A stretch of DNA of 64,000 nt from Exophiala sp. HKRS030 (taxonomy: Eukaryota; Ascomycota; Eurotiomycetes; Chaetothyriales; Herpotrichiellaceae). Made by a program: the position numbers and the translations under genes. The DNA is taken from assembly GCA_023897205.1 (NCBI GenBank), contig JAHWDD010000003.1, positions 4,095,665 through 4,159,664 on the forward strand, in the 5' to 3' direction. Positions 23,778 to 36,189 of the stretch are shown piece by piece (within the stretch, counting starts at the first letter, position 1; each line of letters starts with the position of its first letter). Below the pieces are notes generated by a model. The model was not told where the DNA came from. It searched no databases and saw nothing but the letters and a program-made list of their open reading frames with translations.

Positions 23778-25219
23778 ATTTCATCTCAGATGAATTGCAA
23801 GGCTCAATGACTGTGTGCTTCCGCCATTGTGCTTCCAGTTTTAAGGGCCAAGTAATAATCCCTAGTACCGCCTCTCACGTCTAACGCCTAACCAAGCACC
23901 GACAAGGCCAGCTAGTCAAAGCCCGGTGAACAAATATTGACATGGAAAATCCCAGTACGGGTGGTAAAGTGGAAGAAGGTGTGCGGAAAGAACAGTGGTA
24001 GGGGGCACTCACGGATCAAAAGGAAAGGGGCCAATACATAGATATTGAAACACTCATAGGAGGTTGGAGGCCTTGCTAGTTAGCTAGCCTTATATCTGGT
24101 GTCCAAGACAAATGCAGTGAGAATTCGGTAGAGGGACTTCAGCCCCATTGCGCTAAACGAAGACCCCTGCCAAAAGGAAGCACCAACGCATCTTGCTGTA
24201 ACTTGTTGCTGACTCCGTCCTCCGTTAGCCTTGGTGTGGTAGATTGACCCCAGGGTTTTTATCAGTTGCCGATTCAAGATTAGCTGCGCCACAGCCACGT
24301 TTCCTTGTATGAGAACTGATCTTCGGCTTGCCGTATACTACCTCCATGGAGAGGGCTTTTCTAAAACCATGTCTTTATTTGCCTTGTCAAGATCAGATAG
24401 CGTAATCTGTGCCCGAGTTCTTCGACTGTGGAATCCACAAAACCGGGCGCAGATACTTACAGCTTTGTCGGACACAGCGAGACATTACTCGCATACTCGC
24501 CTGCTGCTCACTCCAGATTTTAGGGCGAGACACTGGAGGACTGCTCTGCGACGGCGCATCGCCTCAACAAATGGCATGTGGTTTTCAGGATCCTGGTCGG
24601 ATAATCCTCAGGTCGACCTTCCGAGAGCCCCTGGAAACGAAAGGCATTGTTAAGGCGGCAGACGACTTGCTTATGTACACCAAGTACATTGACACAAGTA
24701 CAACATGAGTGGATGTCGACGACAGAAGATACACGAATCCCAAGGGCAAACCATGGTTCACGTCATGATTGGGTGTGTGATTGTGGCTAAGCGCTTGGCT
24801 GGGAGGAAGAGGGGAAGGAAAGCTGGACGCTGAATGGCGCACATTGGTCCCGGGGCGTCCGGGGGATTGAAGGACGAGGCTCCGACCCGCCAGGCTCCAG
24901 GCGGCCAGGCTGATCAGCAGACCAACCAAGGTTCAAACATCCGCAAGGCACTTATTTGGTCTGGCAATTGTCTTTGCTCTTTGACTACTTCACTCCTCGA
25001 CAACTCGCCTTTCTTTCTGCATGGCCGTTCGCAATGTCTTCATCACAATCTCCAGGAAACATCTCTTAGTCCTCTGTACAGCGGGAGATCTGTAATCAAT
25101 CTCCATCCTCCCACCCTCGCGCAAGCCCCACCATATCATGATAAACCAAGAACCCCGCCTCGCGTTCGGTGAACCTATCTCTAGAATTCATCCAGCATTC
25201 TGGAAGCATACAATATACC
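23778..25219. other. Intergenic between divergent genes
   Basis: Upstream of both the large minus-strand gene and the lipase gene. Includes a C/T-rich stretch near 24990-25200 that probably belongs to the lipase leader. No gene seen. Confidence 0.45.
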
Positions 25220-26835
25220 ATGCCTTTCTTCAGCAATAAACGTCGAAAGCACGAAATCCCAAACAAGTCGTCCACCTATCCTCATCCTATCCTTCCATCT
25301 CATCAATCCGGATATGCTCCTCCACCCAACCCCAGCACCTTCCGTACTTTGACCAACCTCCAGCTCGACACAATGGAACCTCAAATCTGTACAACAGCTC
25401 GGCGGTAGCACTGTCGACGCCCAATAGGTACAATGCCCCAGAACAGCGATACACAGTGCCGCAATATGCTCCACGACCCCTAGATAATGGTGCCTGGGGC
25501 TCTACCTACGTCGACCAAACTATACAGGAACAAATTGGGACCAGACTTGAAGATGTGATATCACTGATGGACGAGGACGCCTTCACGGAGTCTGAAGGGG
25601 CTCTTGAAATTGATCTACCTCCGCTCCTCGGTGCACAAGACGGCCATGCCTTGGAACGTTCAGTTGGGGCTGTTTGGCCTATATCTGAGAAAGGGCAACC
25701 ACAATCTCGAAAAAAGGCACAACCAGTCAACGTCTTCTCAAAGGTTGACTTCTATATGAACTCGCGCTTGCCTGCCTCATTACCGCCTCTACGAGTATAC
25801 ATCCCGACCTACCCACTCCTGTGCCTTGCTGCGCAGTATTCCGCCAATGCCTATATCTCACCTCAATCTCGTTGTGAGAGGAAGGACTTTGTCTCAGCAG
25901 ATGGGCGTCTTGGGACAAAAGCGATGGTCATCAAGTCTATTCCGTGTGATGAAAAGAAAGTCATCGTTTTTGCAATTCGAGGCACGTCAATGATGAGTAT
26001 TCGGGATTGGGGTATCAACCTTCAAACAGATGCAGTACCGCCTCGCGGGTTCCTCGATGATGAGGGCAACCTATGTCATTCCGGGTTTCTCAAGGTGGCC
26101 CGAGCCATGGTCAAGCCTATAGCCGCGAGACTTCGAAATATGCTAGAAGAGGATCCGAACCGGACAAGCTGTTCGCTTTTGATAACTGGCCATAGTGCTG
26201 GTGGCGCCGTCGCAAGCCTTCTCTACGCACACATGCTCTCGGAAACGGTTGAATCGGAACTCAGTATCTTGACCGGCTGTTTCAAAAGAGTACATTGTGT
26301 AGTATTTGGTGCTCCACCAATTAGCATCCTACCTCTCCAGAAACCCATCACTGCCGACGGCCGTCTTCAGAAATGTCTTTTTTTCTCTTTCATGAACGAA
26401 GGTGATCCCGTCGTAAGAGCTGAGCGCGCTTATGTGAAGAGCCTTGTTGATCTTTTGTCACAACCTGTACCGAATACACTCGCACATTGCGCACCTTCTT
26501 CCTCGGCATTGAATCTTTTAAACGCGTCCATGTCTCGCTTGGACTTGTCCCTCAAACCAGGAAAACCACGACCGTCGAAGCTGAATCCCACTCGAATCTT
26601 GCCACGAAGCCTGTGGTGGGATGTCCCACCGTCCTACCTTTCAAATGCAGGTCGTTTGATTGTTCTGAGGATACCCGACGGAGGTAGAGAGGTCGATGTG
26701 ACAGCAAGCACAGTCAAAGACGAGCAATTGAGACAAGTGATATTCGGGAACCCTCTTGTACACGCAATGGACGTGTATGCAAGAAGGATTGAGTATCTAG
26801 CGTTCAGGGCCGTCACAGGACGGAATAATTCGTGA
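25220..26835 (+). CDS. Class 3 lipase (alpha/beta hydrolase), N-terminus with an apparent frame break
   Basis: Triacylglycerol/diacylglycerol lipase-type serine hydrolase. The main frame is open from 25240 to the stop at 26835. Catalytic elements: the nucleophile elbow GHSAGG (Ser codon 26194-26196), a likely Asp in EGDPVVRAE, and a likely His in NPLVHAMDVY near the C-terminus; IVFAIRGT-type oxyanion-strand sequence precedes (VFAIRGTSMMS). No signal peptide, so probably intracellular. The best start, ACCATGCC at 25220, is in another phase. Both frames read as plausible protein and would join if one C were missing from the run at 25330-25333; an intron such as 25344-25441 would also work. If intact, the length is about 505-540 residues. 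Function of the catalytic domain is firm; the N-terminus is not. Confidence 0.85.
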
Positions 26836-28959
26836 TGTTGAAAATGTTTGGCGCCAGAACCAGAGAAATGTATGATCACACACAGAGCATCAAACAGAGA
26901 TGCAGGAAACATGACATGACAAATTTGTTAATTAGCAGCACTTCTCATCTGCTCGCAGTTATATCCAGGGTACAGAACCACAGAAACATTGGGATATGTA
27001 ATCAAATTTTGGTTTAATTCGAAGGACAAAATATGATTACCGTTTTTGCTTCCTGCCCGGGAAACCATGTTGGTAGAAGACGTTGTCATCGTCGTCCCCA
27101 GTCCCGCTAAAACTCTCTAGAAAGGACATCAAGGCCAGGTCACGTGCCAAGCCCGACGGCCGGCGCAAAATGTCACCCTGGTTTGCGATTCGTAGCATTA
27201 AGATTTCCTAGGCCAAACCAGATTCATCCCATTGCACCTGGTTGCGGAGCCTTGCAAATGCACGTCTCCGTAGGGAACAAGTTTCCAAGCACTCGCACTT
27301 TCCTGCAAGAGATTGCAGTATGTTAGTTAGTCACCTGGAGCTAAACACGCGCATAGGTAGCGAATCTGTACTGAGCTGCTTGTTTCAGGTAAGGATCCAC
27401 GCATACGCACACGCACACGCACGAATATACGCACGCCTATACGTAGGTACGTTACGTAGCCGTCGCTGGGCAGCGTCTGGTGAGCCGCGAGATCACGGTG
27501 TGGTGCCAGGTCGAGAACACTAGGGCGGGGCACAAGGAAAGATCAAACATGCGATTTCTTCGTCGACATCTCCCATTGTGCATCGACCTTGTTACAAGAA
27601 ATCTCTTAAATCGCATTGTTGCGATGATCAGGGAAACCGCTCGACTCATGTAAGTTGTTACCGACGGGGACCCAGTGATCCATTCGCGAAGCGAGTTGAG
27701 CCGAGAGCGCGAAGGCTTCGGCTGCATTAACCGAAGCCGAATGAGGACAATGCTCATGCAGGCGCGGTGGAGTCCCTCGAAGTCATGAGGACGCGCCCGA
27801 CACGGAGGACAGACACACGTGGACGGTGATAGCATCGGCTGCTTCGTCTTCATGAATTACTGGACAGAAATGGTAAGAAGAAGAAGTGAAGCTTGGAACA
27901 TGCGAGCGCCGCAGGCATGTATCTCGGCTCCACGATTCGACCAAGTGCGTCTTGGTGTAGCTTCAGTCATCTCATTCGTGCTCACTGAAACAAAAGGATT
28001 GAGGCGTGACCAAACACTACAGCGTGACAGCAATGAAAATGCAGGTCTTCTTGCCATTATCTCCAAGGAATTTCATATCCTGGCAACGGCAGCGTCTCTG
28101 AGAGGCCGCTGAGCGGGCTTTCTAACATGTAGATCACACGACTGGCTTTGAAGCGTTTACTGTATTTGGGTGACGGATCGACGACCTCAGTCTTGGTGAT
28201 AGGGTCCCCGGTTCGTTGAAAGTTTCATAGGAACCACAATACAGAGTCAGCCTTGGACCTAAAGCAGAAAAGCCCTGGAGTGGCTTGTAGGTTCATAGGC
28301 GTACCGTTACGAGCCTCGTTGCTGTCCTAGCGTTGTGATTGACGTTGTCACAGAAATGGGAATTTTCCATGTCTCTATGTATCATTGTGCACTCCTCTAT
28401 GGCCACTCACGATTTGGCCTTGTGGGGGCGGGCGAACATTGGAGGATTGATCGACATTATTTGGGAGTTGTGCTTGAGGTCCAGGCCCGGAAATTGTCTT
28501 CATTGTGGATGTAAAAAGGAAGCCATGTTACCCCGTGCGTCAACATGAAAACCCACATGTTGCTACATCCAAGTGGGCCAAAACAAATGATAGATTTGCG
28601 GTTGACATCCGAACGACATGCGCAGCTAGTTGCAAGCCACTACAATGTGACATTCTCAAGATCGCTCGATTACGCGAGACTCAGACAAGATGTGCAACCT
28701 GAACCGATCTCGTAGTCACCTATTGTGGAAAGGATCATCACGGTCAAGACCATGCCTACGCCAGCCACGGCGCCTTTGGGCCTTCGTATGTTACATCGTG
28801 CCGATTGAGGTAATGCCGGTAAGTACTTGCGGTGTTGGCTTCTCCAGAAACTTCTGTCAAGGTCTGGCCTTTTCAAGAATTTTGTTCACCCCCCATCATA
28901 CGAAGTCGTGGGATTGGGGGTGAGCTCTGAGATCGGTCAAAAAGCATCTAAATACAGCC
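26836..28959. other. Gene-poor stretch
   Basis: About 2.1 kb between convergent genes with no supported gene. Holds a short (CGCACA)-like run near 27398-27435. Open frames such as 27819-28112 lack any family feature. Confidence 0.45.
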
Positions 28960-30405
28960 TTATGCACCTACGAACCGAGCTTGGCGGACACCAGCAGGCG
29001 CCCAATTAGTCGTCCTGGGGTGTTTTCCAAGAAGGCCTTGACGGTATTGTTGCAATGTCGTGGTCTTACTCTTTGACTTGGGAAAGCAATCCTTGCGTCG
29101 GGAAGATACTGCGCGGGGCTTACTGGTCCAATCGAGACTCGGCCCGACCGATCCAACAGGCTCTGATGGGGACGGCTGCTGCAGTCGCTGATCAGGCGTT
29201 GTAACTTGAAGAGGCAGAATCTCTGGGACGGTTGCATAGGAATTAATTGTGAGTGTGGCCGATCCTGCTTCGGTTTGTGATTCGGCTTCAGCTTCCGCTT
29301 CATCCGTGGATGCGATAGCCATGCCAAAGCCATTAAGTGCCTGGGGTGTTGCCGTGCTCGACGCAGTTGCGGATTCCTCTATTACCAGTGTCTTCGCAAG
29401 AGGTTCATTGTCCACGATCTGGGGTAGAAGCACGGGAATAGGCGTGGAAGAGCTCTCATCGTGAGCCTCAGCCAGTACTTTTGATATGTTATGAGCAAAC
29501 ACTGCACCAGCGACGTCACTATGAGATGAGATGCGGTCTTCTGGTTCTGTATGGAGCGCTCCGAGTTCGTTCTGCTTTCCAGAAACCACAATGGTATCTT
29601 GATCTGCAGATCCTGCGTTAGAAGGAGTGGACCATGGTTCTGGTAGTGAGGTCGTGTCCAGCGCAGGCGTCCTCAATTTTTTCGGTGGAGTGTTGATTGA
29701 GGCAACATCGTCGAGACCCACATGTGACCGTCGTCTTTTACGCTCACTCGTGCGCAGCAATCGTGACTTGGCTTTGCGGGGCTCCACGACTACCGTTTCG
29801 GGGGCAGAGTTTTCCTCATCTCGCGAATCCGGTGACAATTGTTTTTGATCTGGATGTGAATCGTGCCGAACTTCCAGCGTAGCATCGTTGGTAGGTGATT
29901 GGTTAGGTTCTTCACTATGAAAACGTTTGTGCGTATTTCCGATGATGATTTCCTTCGGACGCTCTGGTAGGGTCGTGTTCGGGTTATCTAGCTGACTCTG
30001 GTCCCCGTCAGCTTCATTTGACCGCGATGTGCTTTTTTGATTCTTAATGGAAGTAGTTTCGGTCGGTTCCTGTGGTTTCCTAGAGGGTGATTGTGACGGA
30101 ACCCGGTCTATTGAGACACTTTCGTCGGCTGGGTTCAAGTAGCTTTCAGCAGCTAGAGCGTCTGATGGAAGGATAGTCCTATCCCTGTCCCTTAGCTGTG
30201 ATGGCTTACTGGCGGAAGAACCCATGGATTTGGTAGATTTCCCTCTAGGTGTACTTCGTGGCGTAGAACGCGTTGAGCGCGGTGTTGACGTTGAGGAGGA
30301 TGCCTTTTGCGTAATTCGGGTTGACAAAGGTATAACTACCTCTACTTGGTTCATTCCAGGAGAATTCTGCTCAGGATTCTTCTCCTGAGACCTTGTGGTA
30401 ACCAT
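28960..30405 (-). CDS. Hypothetical disordered, probably nuclear protein
   Basis: Single open frame of 481 residues starting MVTTRSQEKN. I do not recognise a domain. Composition is Ser/Thr/Pro/Glu-rich throughout, with a Thr-Pro-Arg-Ser repeat near residues 40-60 and a clear basic nuclear-localisation cluster (RTSERKRRRSH, then PPKKLRTPA) around 215-245. The last 30 residues (GLLGKHPRTTNWAPAGVR) are less simple and may be a conserved terminal motif. The frame has normal coding composition for this window and no competing frame on the other strand, which supports a real gene. A chromatin- or nucleus-associated role is only a guess from the basic patches. Confidence 0.65.
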   Translation of the reverse strand: MVTTRSQEKNPEQNSPGMNQVEVVIPLSTRITQKASSSTSTPRSTRSTPRSTPRGKSTKSMGSSASKPSQLRDRDRTILPSDALAAESYLNPADESVSIDRVPSQSPSRKPQEPTETTSIKNQKSTSRSNEADGDQSQLDNPNTTLPERPKEIIIGNTHKRFHSEEPNQSPTNDATLEVRHDSHPDQKQLSPDSRDEENSAPETVVVEPRKAKSRLLRTSERKRRRSHVGLDDVASINTPPKKLRTPALDTTSLPEPWSTPSNAGSADQDTIVVSGKQNELGALHTEPEDRISSHSDVAGAVFAHNISKVLAEAHDESSSTPIPVLLPQIVDNEPLAKTLVIEESATASSTATPQALNGFGMAIASTDEAEAEAESQTEAGSATLTINSYATVPEILPLQVTTPDQRLQQPSPSEPVGSVGPSLDWTSKPRAVSSRRKDCFPKSKSKTTTLQQYRQGLLGKHPRTTNWAPAGVRQARFVGA

Positions 30406-31083
30406 TCTCGCAATTGAGGATTGACAGAATGGTGGAAGGGAGACTGTTCGGGTGGTCCCATGAAATCATTCCAACATGTTGGACCTGAAACATGAACGAA
30501 GTCGTCAAGAAATTCTTTCGGTGTCGACCCACTGAATCTTATCTTATCTGATAGTCTTTGCGCAGCACAGGCCATGGATGACTACGCCCACGTGTACGCC
30601 TCAATGGGATATCGAGGTCCTTGAATCATGTTTAGAGTCAGTCATGATTCGCCGAGTATATGCTGATGAATCTGCGAGTGGCTTCTTCAGAACTAAACAG
30701 CTTGGTCTTGAAGGATCAATTGGCTCCGGTAAAAATGATCTGGATGTTTACTGACTTTGGAAAGAAGGGAACTCATGGCTTAGTCATCGTGATAAAGTTC
30801 TCCGCACGTGTTTGAGGACCGAGGTTGTGCTTCTCATATTACGCTTTCTCGATTCCCTACTATCAATATCGCTATCAACTCCTGTTTCGACAGATCAAAG
30901 AACGACCATTGTCCAAAAAGAGCCATTGGCACCCAGAACCATTTCATGTTGAAAGTGTGCTCGGACAGCAAGCCTCCTCACTTGCCGCTCAACTTTGCAA
31001 TCGCAGAAGCTCAGGTCCGGCCAGGATTGAGTCCTGCGTTTCCTGCGTCAAAGAAGATCTCGAGGCCGGGTCAGCTTAGCAAG
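30406..31083. other. Divergent intergenic region
   Basis: Upstream flanks of the disordered-protein gene and the VOC gene. An open frame continues upstream of the VOC ATG to 30808, but its translation is not conserved-looking and is treated as leader. Confidence 0.45.
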
Positions 31084-31835
31084 ATGAGCACGATTGCTCG
31101 CGCAAAGTCGCTGGACCACTTGGTCTTGACTGTAAAAGACCTCGACAAAACTATCAAATTCTATGAGCAAACCCTGGGCATGCAACATACTTCCTTTGCG
31201 TCAGCTGGAACGCCTCCAGTGGTTCGACACGCACTCAACTTTGGAGCACAGAAAATCAATCTCCACATAAGTGGGCAGGAATTTGAACCGAAGGCGAAGA
31301 CTGTGCAACCGGGAAGCGGGGATCTATGCTTGTAAGTCGTCTGGTTCTCGCTTGAACAATCATAGGCCAAGGCGGCCATTCTCCGTAGCTGCCCCGCTGT
31401 CGACACAGGCATGACTCCCATACATACGCGATTCTTCACCTTGGAAGGGGGGAAATGCTAACATGCATGTCGTTCACAGTCTTGTCGAGGATGAGATTGA
31501 AGGGGTTCTTCAAAGGCTAAAGATAGCTGGAATCGATGTGCTTGAGGGTAACAAGGTCGTTAAGAGAACAGGGGCTCAAGTATTACCGTCCTCTTCCTTG
31601 TAGCATATGAGATGTCCTTTGATTGAAGATGTTAACGCTCGGTATGAAATAATCTAGGGACAGCTCCGTAGCGTTTACATCCGCGACCCAGACGGCAATT
31701 TGGTTGAGTAGGTGGCTTTCTTTCCTCCTCGTTCTGAACGCGTTGACGAAGTGTTCTTCCCCACATAAACTGACTGCTTGATTCACGATCTCTAGACTTT
31801 CCAACATGGTGCAGGAGACAGGTGGCTCAAGTTAA
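31084..31835 (+). CDS. VOC/glyoxalase-fold protein, four short exons
   Basis: Small metal-dependent-type dioxygenase/glyoxalase superfamily member, 145 residues, resembling the bacterial STM3117/lactoylglutathione-lyase-like group. Exons: 31084-31331, 31480-31579, 31658-31707, 31796-31835; introns of 148, 78 and 88 nt keep one frame. Motifs: LDHLVLTVKDLDKTIKFYEQ with the first metal-ligand His, LNFGAQKINLHI with the second His, and the last strand RSVYIRDPDGNLVELSN with the Glu ligand. The final intron (GTAGGT donor inside what otherwise reads GAG-TAG) matters: unspliced, the protein would stop right after the metal Glu, whereas splicing adds the usual LSN ending. Substrate unknown. Confidence 0.85.
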
Positions 31836-33008
31836 GCAAAGAAACCCACCGCGCAAAATCAAGAGACGCAATCTGTTCGAGCAATGCTGTTGAATTATGA
31901 TGGAGCTCACGTGAGAGGGTCGAAGCGAAATCACAATGCTCTAGCCTACAACCACTGCCTGTGCCATTACACAAAGGCATTGAGCCTTAGGCGACGTGTT
32001 TCGTAATTCTGGATTTTAGCGGGTGTCGAAAAGTGCAAACCTTTGGTGAGATCAGCAGAACTAGTGAGAACCCAGGGCCAGGCACGTCAAAAACGCAGTT
32101 AGTGTACAACATAGTTGTCTATCGTTCCTCGTCTCCGAATGGCAGGGGATAGTCGTTCAAGAGTAGTGCAGTGTGGATAGGTGCAGGTTCAGGAGTATGT
32201 GCTTGCGCATCTTTGCCTTTTGCTTGCCCCACGGCCGACTTTATGGCCCACGGGTATAGCAAGGCGTTTGACATCAAGACTACCAACCAGCATAGCCCAA
32301 CGGGGCATAAGTGGATAGGCAGCATGGAGAAGATTGGCGAGTTCAGGGAACCTTGAGTGTGGAGTTATTGACCACCTCGCTTAAGCCAGCCATGTGGCAA
32401 AATACGCTTGTGAAAGTTCAAGACTCTCCATTCTGGTGTTAAATAGGAATCATTGTCGTTGAATAGACTGATTGTTCAGGTGTCAGGTAAATGTGGGTGT
32501 ACGAACCCGAATGAATCCTCTTCTCAATTGAATGCGTGCCATGTATAGAGACCAATTCAAGTCCAGTGGATACTCACACCAAATACTTTGGACGATTACA
32601 TGGAAGACTGACCGCTTGGTGTCGGTGCGAGCATGTTTATGCCTGGGCAAACTCATGTCATCGTACGAACGATCGTGTGGAAGAGTCAATGGACCTGTCA
32701 AATATGAGCTAGGTGGTCGCACACAGGCAACCATTGCGTGAAAAAGAGAGTAACCCCATAGCTTTCCAAAGCCTATCAGTATCTCGGTGAGTCTCATCTC
32801 TCGCCATAGTCAACCATCATTTACAACATGACTAGTCATGTTTTGATGCTCCATGATTATGATACGTAGTTAAAACTTTGCTGTTGTGGGAAAGACGAGT
32901 GTGGAAGCTTACCATGGCGGAGTGCGCGATAGTTATAGTTATTGATAATTGTTGGTTATGATGACTGAAGATATTGTCGGCATAGGATCCTGGTTGCTCA
33001 GCTTTCTT
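31836..33008. other. Gene-poor stretch
   Basis: 3' flank of the VOC gene followed by sequence without supported coding regions or clear repeats. Confidence 0.45.
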
Positions 33009-33494
33009 TTATTGGCCATATCTGCACAGCACCTTAGTAGTCATCCTGGACGTGGGTTCCCAACCTCCGTCACAGTTGGAACACCTCGGCAGAGGTATTA
33101 AATCATCGTTGGTTGTGTACGTTATCGTCTCGGAATGTAATCTGGAGTAATGAGAACACTTTCTGGTCGAACGATGCAATGCTTGTGCCTCGCCGATGTG
33201 ACTGGCTATACCAAGCCTTTGAATGACCTTGGTGAGCTGTGACCACAAGACAGAACTGATCGGACTGAGAAGACCCCCGAAGTCAGGCACTCGTAAATAG
33301 GTAATTTCGATACCAGGGATCTGCGAGTCTGGGTCTGATAGTCCTCGTTCTGAACCTGAAATGTGAACAAGCTCGAACTCGCATGCCACACATTGGATAA
33401 TGCTGGTACTGACTGAGTCTTCTAGTAGTGGGTTGTTAGTGCAGGCTGAGGCTACTTGTTGCCCAAGCAGGTACTCCCCACAAGGTTCTTCCAA
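33009..33494 (-). CDS. Possible small hypothetical protein
   Basis: Open frame of 161 residues beginning MEEPCGEYLLGQQ. No domain recognised. It contains several Cys (CVACEFEL, RCSNCDGG) and a mixed hydrophobic/hydrophilic composition that looks more like protein than most frames in this gene-poor region, but the length is within reach of chance. No introns, signal peptide or membrane helix are evident. Listed as a candidate only; expression data would be needed to keep it. Confidence 0.25.
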   Translation of the reverse strand: MEEPCGEYLLGQQVASACTNNPLLEDSVSTSIIQCVACEFELVHISGSERGLSDPDSQIPGIEITYLRVPDFGGLLSPISSVLWSQLTKVIQRLGIASHIGEAQALHRSTRKCSHYSRLHSETITYTTNDDLIPLPRCSNCDGGWEPTSRMTTKVLCRYGQ

Positions 33495-34653
33495 CTAGAC
33501 ATTGTTTATTCCCGAGATAAGAGCTTTTCTTTCACCGATGTATTCCGTACTTACTTGATTCGTATCATCATCATGGTGGCCTGACGTACCATAAACGCCT
33601 AGGACAACGGCCAAGTTGGTGCTGTTAGACATCATCATCATCATCATAAAAATCTTGAAATCGAGAAGGCCACGCTCAAGTCTTGAGCCAATATCTATGT
33701 GTTCATCCAGGTTCTCCTGTAGTCAGGTGGGCATCTTAATCACATGGTCACACTTTGTCTGATCCTGGCGTTCATTTTTTGGCATTTGGGGTTTTGCTTT
33801 CCTGACTGCGTCGTCGTCAAGCTACCTTGGCAGGCTCTGGGGAGGCGTCCCACCTGGGCTTCAGCGCAAGTACCTTCTAAGTCTGTTCTGCTGCGACAGA
33901 TGAGTAATTACTATACTCGAGGTCCCCGCAGGACGTCGATGCAAGTTTCTTGAATGTTAGGCTACTGGGTTCTCTGTTCTTTCGGTGGGCTGGTTGACAG
34001 AGTGGATGCACTGTGCCGAAGGAGGAGAAAGCTGCGCATGGACCACGTACCCAAGTACTGCTTAGCCGGAACTGCGAGCCCTGGGGTCCCTCTGTAGAGT
34101 TCGCTTGCGTCGCTTCGAGATAAAGAGCGTCATGGACTATGGAGCAGAGAGAGCTCAATCATGGCAATGGTCCAGGCAGACAATCCCATCCGAATCCGAA
34201 TGACCCCTGGGTGGTTCTCGCCCGCAGTTCCGCGATTCCGTCAAGCACTCGATGAGTGACCAAGTTGGTGCTCGAGTTTCCACCCGCGGTCGTTTGAGTT
34301 TCGTCTGTCCGACTGTGAGACTTGTTGATGCCCCTCACATGGACCCTCAGAGAGCACAGTTCGGCGTCGATCTGCCCGGGAAGTGCTGGTCATGCTGGTC
34401 AAACCTTGGTCGTGGGACAAAGCCTATCTGGATGAGTTACAATAGGTAGGATCCACGAGCCCTGCAGGCGTAGGAGACAACTGTACCTCAAGAGCTCGTG
34501 TGGGCTTGGTGGGCACAGTATCAGGCTGCCAGGCTATCAACTGCCTAAGTTGGAGAGCCACTACCTAACGAATTAGGTCGCCCCGGAATCTCGAGAGCCC
34601 TGCCATGCTCTAGCTACTGGCTGCGGTCCCCAGGCACCCTGACCAGAGCCCCT

Positions 34654-34710
34654 GCCCACAGCCCACAGCCCACAGCCCACAGCCCACAGCCCACAGCCCA
34701 GAGCCCACAG
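34654..34710. repeat. Short tandem array, 7-bp unit GCCCACA
   Basis: Six near-perfect copies of GCCCACA followed by an imperfect copy (GCCCAGAGCCCACA). Confidence 0.9.
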
Positions 34711-35364
34711 ATCCATGTCAGCGACTCCGGGGCCATCTTAGCTAGTTTAATTCTGCGACTGGCCGAGCCCTGGAACCTTATTAGAACCCGAGCGGATTAC
34801 ATCAATTGGTAACTGTCTAACGTGAAATCGTTAGCTGACTAGTTAGCTACTTGGTTGGGTAGCTACTTAGCCAGAGCGTGCCAGAGGCAGGTCCATAACT
34901 TGGTATACAGTACTCCCCAACTTAGACACGGTCCACAGGCCAGAATCCATGGCCCACGGAGCACCTGCATCCCGCAGGCTTCGGCACCAACGCCAGGATT
35001 GAAACCCTCATGAGTCAGGTCCCAGACTGGATCCTAGATTTGCAAATCTGCAGGCTTGCAGGCTTGCAGGCTCGTAGTTAGTGCATCACCAATCAAGTTA
35101 GGCACCATGAGCGGACTTGAATTTCGGTGCTGGACAGGTTGAGGCAGGCTCAACTGATTAGTCTCGCTCCCCAACCGGTTAGGCTCAGAGCAAAGGAATA
35201 GTGGTTCAGCGTTTCAGCTGCAATATCCGGCGTGGAGCGTGGAGTGTGAAGCGTGAGCAACCTTCCTGACTAATGGCACTTAAATGGTAAGTACTCCGGA
35301 AGACGGTTGGTATGTACCGTGCTGCAATGGCATGGGGCATACCCTCAAAGGTGATGGCCCAAAG

Positions 35365-35425
35365 GCCATGGGTGATGAGTGATGAGTGATGAGTGTTGGG
35401 TGTTGGGTGTTGGATGATGGATGAT
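35365..35425. repeat. Tandem GATGAGT and GTGTTGG repeats
   Basis: Adjacent short arrays of GATGAGT, GTGTTGG and GATGATG units in a row. The units differ but share length and G/T richness. Confidence 0.8.
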
Positions 35426-36189
35426 GGCTGTTCGCATCGTGTGGCCATCCACCTACCTTCTCACCTTCTCCACGCTTGCTCTTGCCTTTGCCTTGCTTTT
35501 CTCGTCGCTCTTTCCTCGTTTCTTGTTCCTGCGCCTGCCATGACATGACCTAGACCTTCGCCTTGCCCACTGCCTAGTGCCCACTACCCAGTACCCACCT
35601 TGCCGCCCGCCGCTTGAATTTCGCTCCATTCACTTTCCCTTTCACTTTCACTTTCACTTCCTTCCCCCGATTCACTGCATTTGCATTCACTGCAGCCTTG
35701 ACTTCACTCCATTTCACTAGTTACTCTCATTACAGGTGACTGTCCTCCCCCTCCCCCTTCACCTCCCCCTTCACCTCCCCCTTCGCCTCTGTGGTCCCAG
35801 TAGACCTCCCTCACGCCACCAATGACACCCGCCCCTCGTCCATGATCGTCGGGCTTCGAATGGACTGTGGCGCCAACATCCCTGTCCTTGATAGCGGCAA
35901 TTCCAACACTCGCTAATGCATAGCACCGATGCCAAGCGCCCGCTCCCTCGCACTTACCCTCACTCCGAGTCCCTTTCTAAGTTTGTCTGTCTTTCTGCTC
36001 TGTCCCTGGCTCTCGCGTGGGTGTGGATGTGGGTTTGCGTGTATTTGCGTGTCTTTTCTCTAGACAGACACCTGAATCCAATATGCAGAGGCGTACACTC
36101 GAGAATAGCGACTTGAGTTTGCAATCATAATCTTTGCTCGCCCTCCTCATTCATGTGAAAAGAGTCTCTTCCGGCCTCTCCACAATGCA

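Larger units (their letters stand above)
33495..36189. other. Repeat-rich intergenic region upstream of VelC-type gene
   Basis: About 2.7 kb without a supported gene. Holds CATCAT runs near 33635, a GCCCACA tandem near 34654-34710, GATGAGT/TGTTGG tandems near 35365-35425, CTTTCA repeats near 35638-35662 and C/T-rich runs near 35740-35790. The last 600 bases are pyrimidine-rich and probably form a long leader of the velvet gene. Confidence 0.45.
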
